Shown piece after piece: positions 63,501 through 64,000 of a DNA stretch of 64,000 nt. The notes under the pieces were generated by a model, which made no database searches, was not told the origin of the DNA, and was given only the letters and a program-made list of their open reading frames with translations. Within the stretch, counting starts at the first letter, position 1; each line of letters begins with the position of its first letter. The DNA is from CAWFZT01 sp963820415 (GTDB lineage: Bacteria > Chloroflexota > Anaerolineae > Anaerolineales > Anaerolineaceae): assembly GCA_963820415.1 (NCBI GenBank), contig CAWFZT010000004.1, forward strand, positions 1-64,000. Direction: 5' to 3'. The translations under genes were made by a program, and so were the position numbers.

Positions 63501-64000
63501 GTCCGGGCGGTTACCTGGATGCCTTCGGCCTGCAATGCTTCGACCAGGTCGTCGATCTTTTCTTTCTGGTCCATCATCAGGGCATTGAGGGGGAAGAGAT
63601 ATAGAGCGTGCCCCGCTGGATTGCCGGCCAGGTACTCGAAAATGGCCGGGTTATAGCAGAGGGTCTTGCCGCTGGCGGTTTGAGTGACCACCACCAGGTT
63701 GCGTCCCTGCCGGATGGCGTCAAGCGCCCGCGCCTGGTGCTGGAAAAAGCCTTGAAAACCCTGCAGGCTGGCCTGGATGGCCTGCTGGATGGGGGCATTT
63801 AGCGGCAAAGCAGGTTGGCTGAAGAGCGCTTTCCTACCCTGGCGCAGCCGGTAAAATTCGATCAAGCCATCCCGGGCGTGCTGTTCGAGAAAGGATATGA
63901 TTTCGAAACGATGGCCTTCCTGCTTGACCCGCTGCAAGTAGACTGGATCGATGCCGACCAACTCGGCGGCCTCGGGCAGGTGTGGGGAGGGCGGGGTTGG
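60550..64000 (-). pseudogene. YprA/MrfA (Hrq1-like) DEAD/DEAH helicase with DUF1998 and C-terminal J-like domains, frameshifted, 5' end beyond window
   Basis: SF2 helicase of the MrfA/Hrq1 kind that repairs bulky or crosslinked DNA in other bacteria. Walker A VVVTQTASGKTLCYN, LATNPEMLSVVLKESRK, box DEVHTYRGVFG, LSSATVSNPLDLA, and later ISTNALEAGIDIGHLDACL and MAGRVGRQEEGL. The DUF1998-type C-terminus has Cys clusters (CTCTTMEGCPRCSYIPDC). After it come an imperfect J-like domain (DPFDVLRVQPKLHAVVAKKA) and a second J-like domain with an intact HPD (FRTIALQVHPDANP). The frame breaks near 63178 (one extra base in GAGTTCCTGC). The frame is open to base 64000, so the start lies outside. Confidence 0.85.

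Overview
The window looks like a chromosomal contig from an uncultured or environmental member of the Chloroflexota, most likely class Anaerolineae. That placement is inferred from the mix of proteins: a DHH-CBS-CCA fusion, ProS of the short archaeal-like type, Rex, LuxR-cyclase-STAND regulators, an NBR1-Ig lipoprotein, an Ala/Pro/Thr-linked peptide-binding lipoprotein, and a YprA/MrfA-type helicase. No rRNA is present to confirm it. One tRNA gene is intact, tRNA-Val(TAC).

Layout. 0-3.2 kb: edge of a HycB-like ferredoxin gene, then a sensor kinase/response regulator pair. 3.3-10.9 kb: a decayed genomic island. It has an IS256-type remnant outside its left edge, partial tRNA-Val copies at both ends and an integrase remnant next to the intact tRNA-Val. 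It carries a lipoprotein gene with a TGA at the lipobox cysteine, a 33-residue repeat protein and a large LuxR-cyclase-STAND regulator. 11-20 kb: core genes (FAH hydrolase, yebC-ruvC-trmH-ruvA, mreB, rex, PAP2, nucleotidyltransferase, an uncharacterised dehydrogenase-like protein). 20-25 kb: a peptide-type ABC importer whose binding protein looks circularly permuted, and an Fe-S aldo/keto reductase. 25.6-40.6 kb: a housekeeping block (pnp, rpsO, proS, LOG, MazG, glycosyltransferase, EF-G paralogue, GNAT, DHH-CBS-CCA fusion, MoeB-rhodanese, PIG-L).

40.6-53.8 kb is an accessory, defence-like region. It holds a duplicated nuclease-like/winged-helix cassette (one copy decayed), a 1110-residue N6-adenine methylase, a PLD-SNF2 helicase, several small proteins, a candidate small RNA and repeated terminator modules. 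The methylase and helicase form one operon and are the best candidates for an uncharacterised restriction or anti-phage system. 53.8-64 kb: GNAT, a small ABM-fold protein, arfB, a MarR-controlled heterodimeric ABC exporter, a collapsed molybdopterin oxidoreductase and a YprA/MrfA-type helicase with J-like domains that runs off the right edge.

Two features cut across regions. At least ten conserved genes carry single-base frameshifts, so uncorrected sequencing indels are a serious possibility and 'pseudogene' entries should be read with that in mind. Three long perfect palindromes (36, 38 and 50 bp) with related arms and flanks sit between same-strand genes and look like one repeat family.
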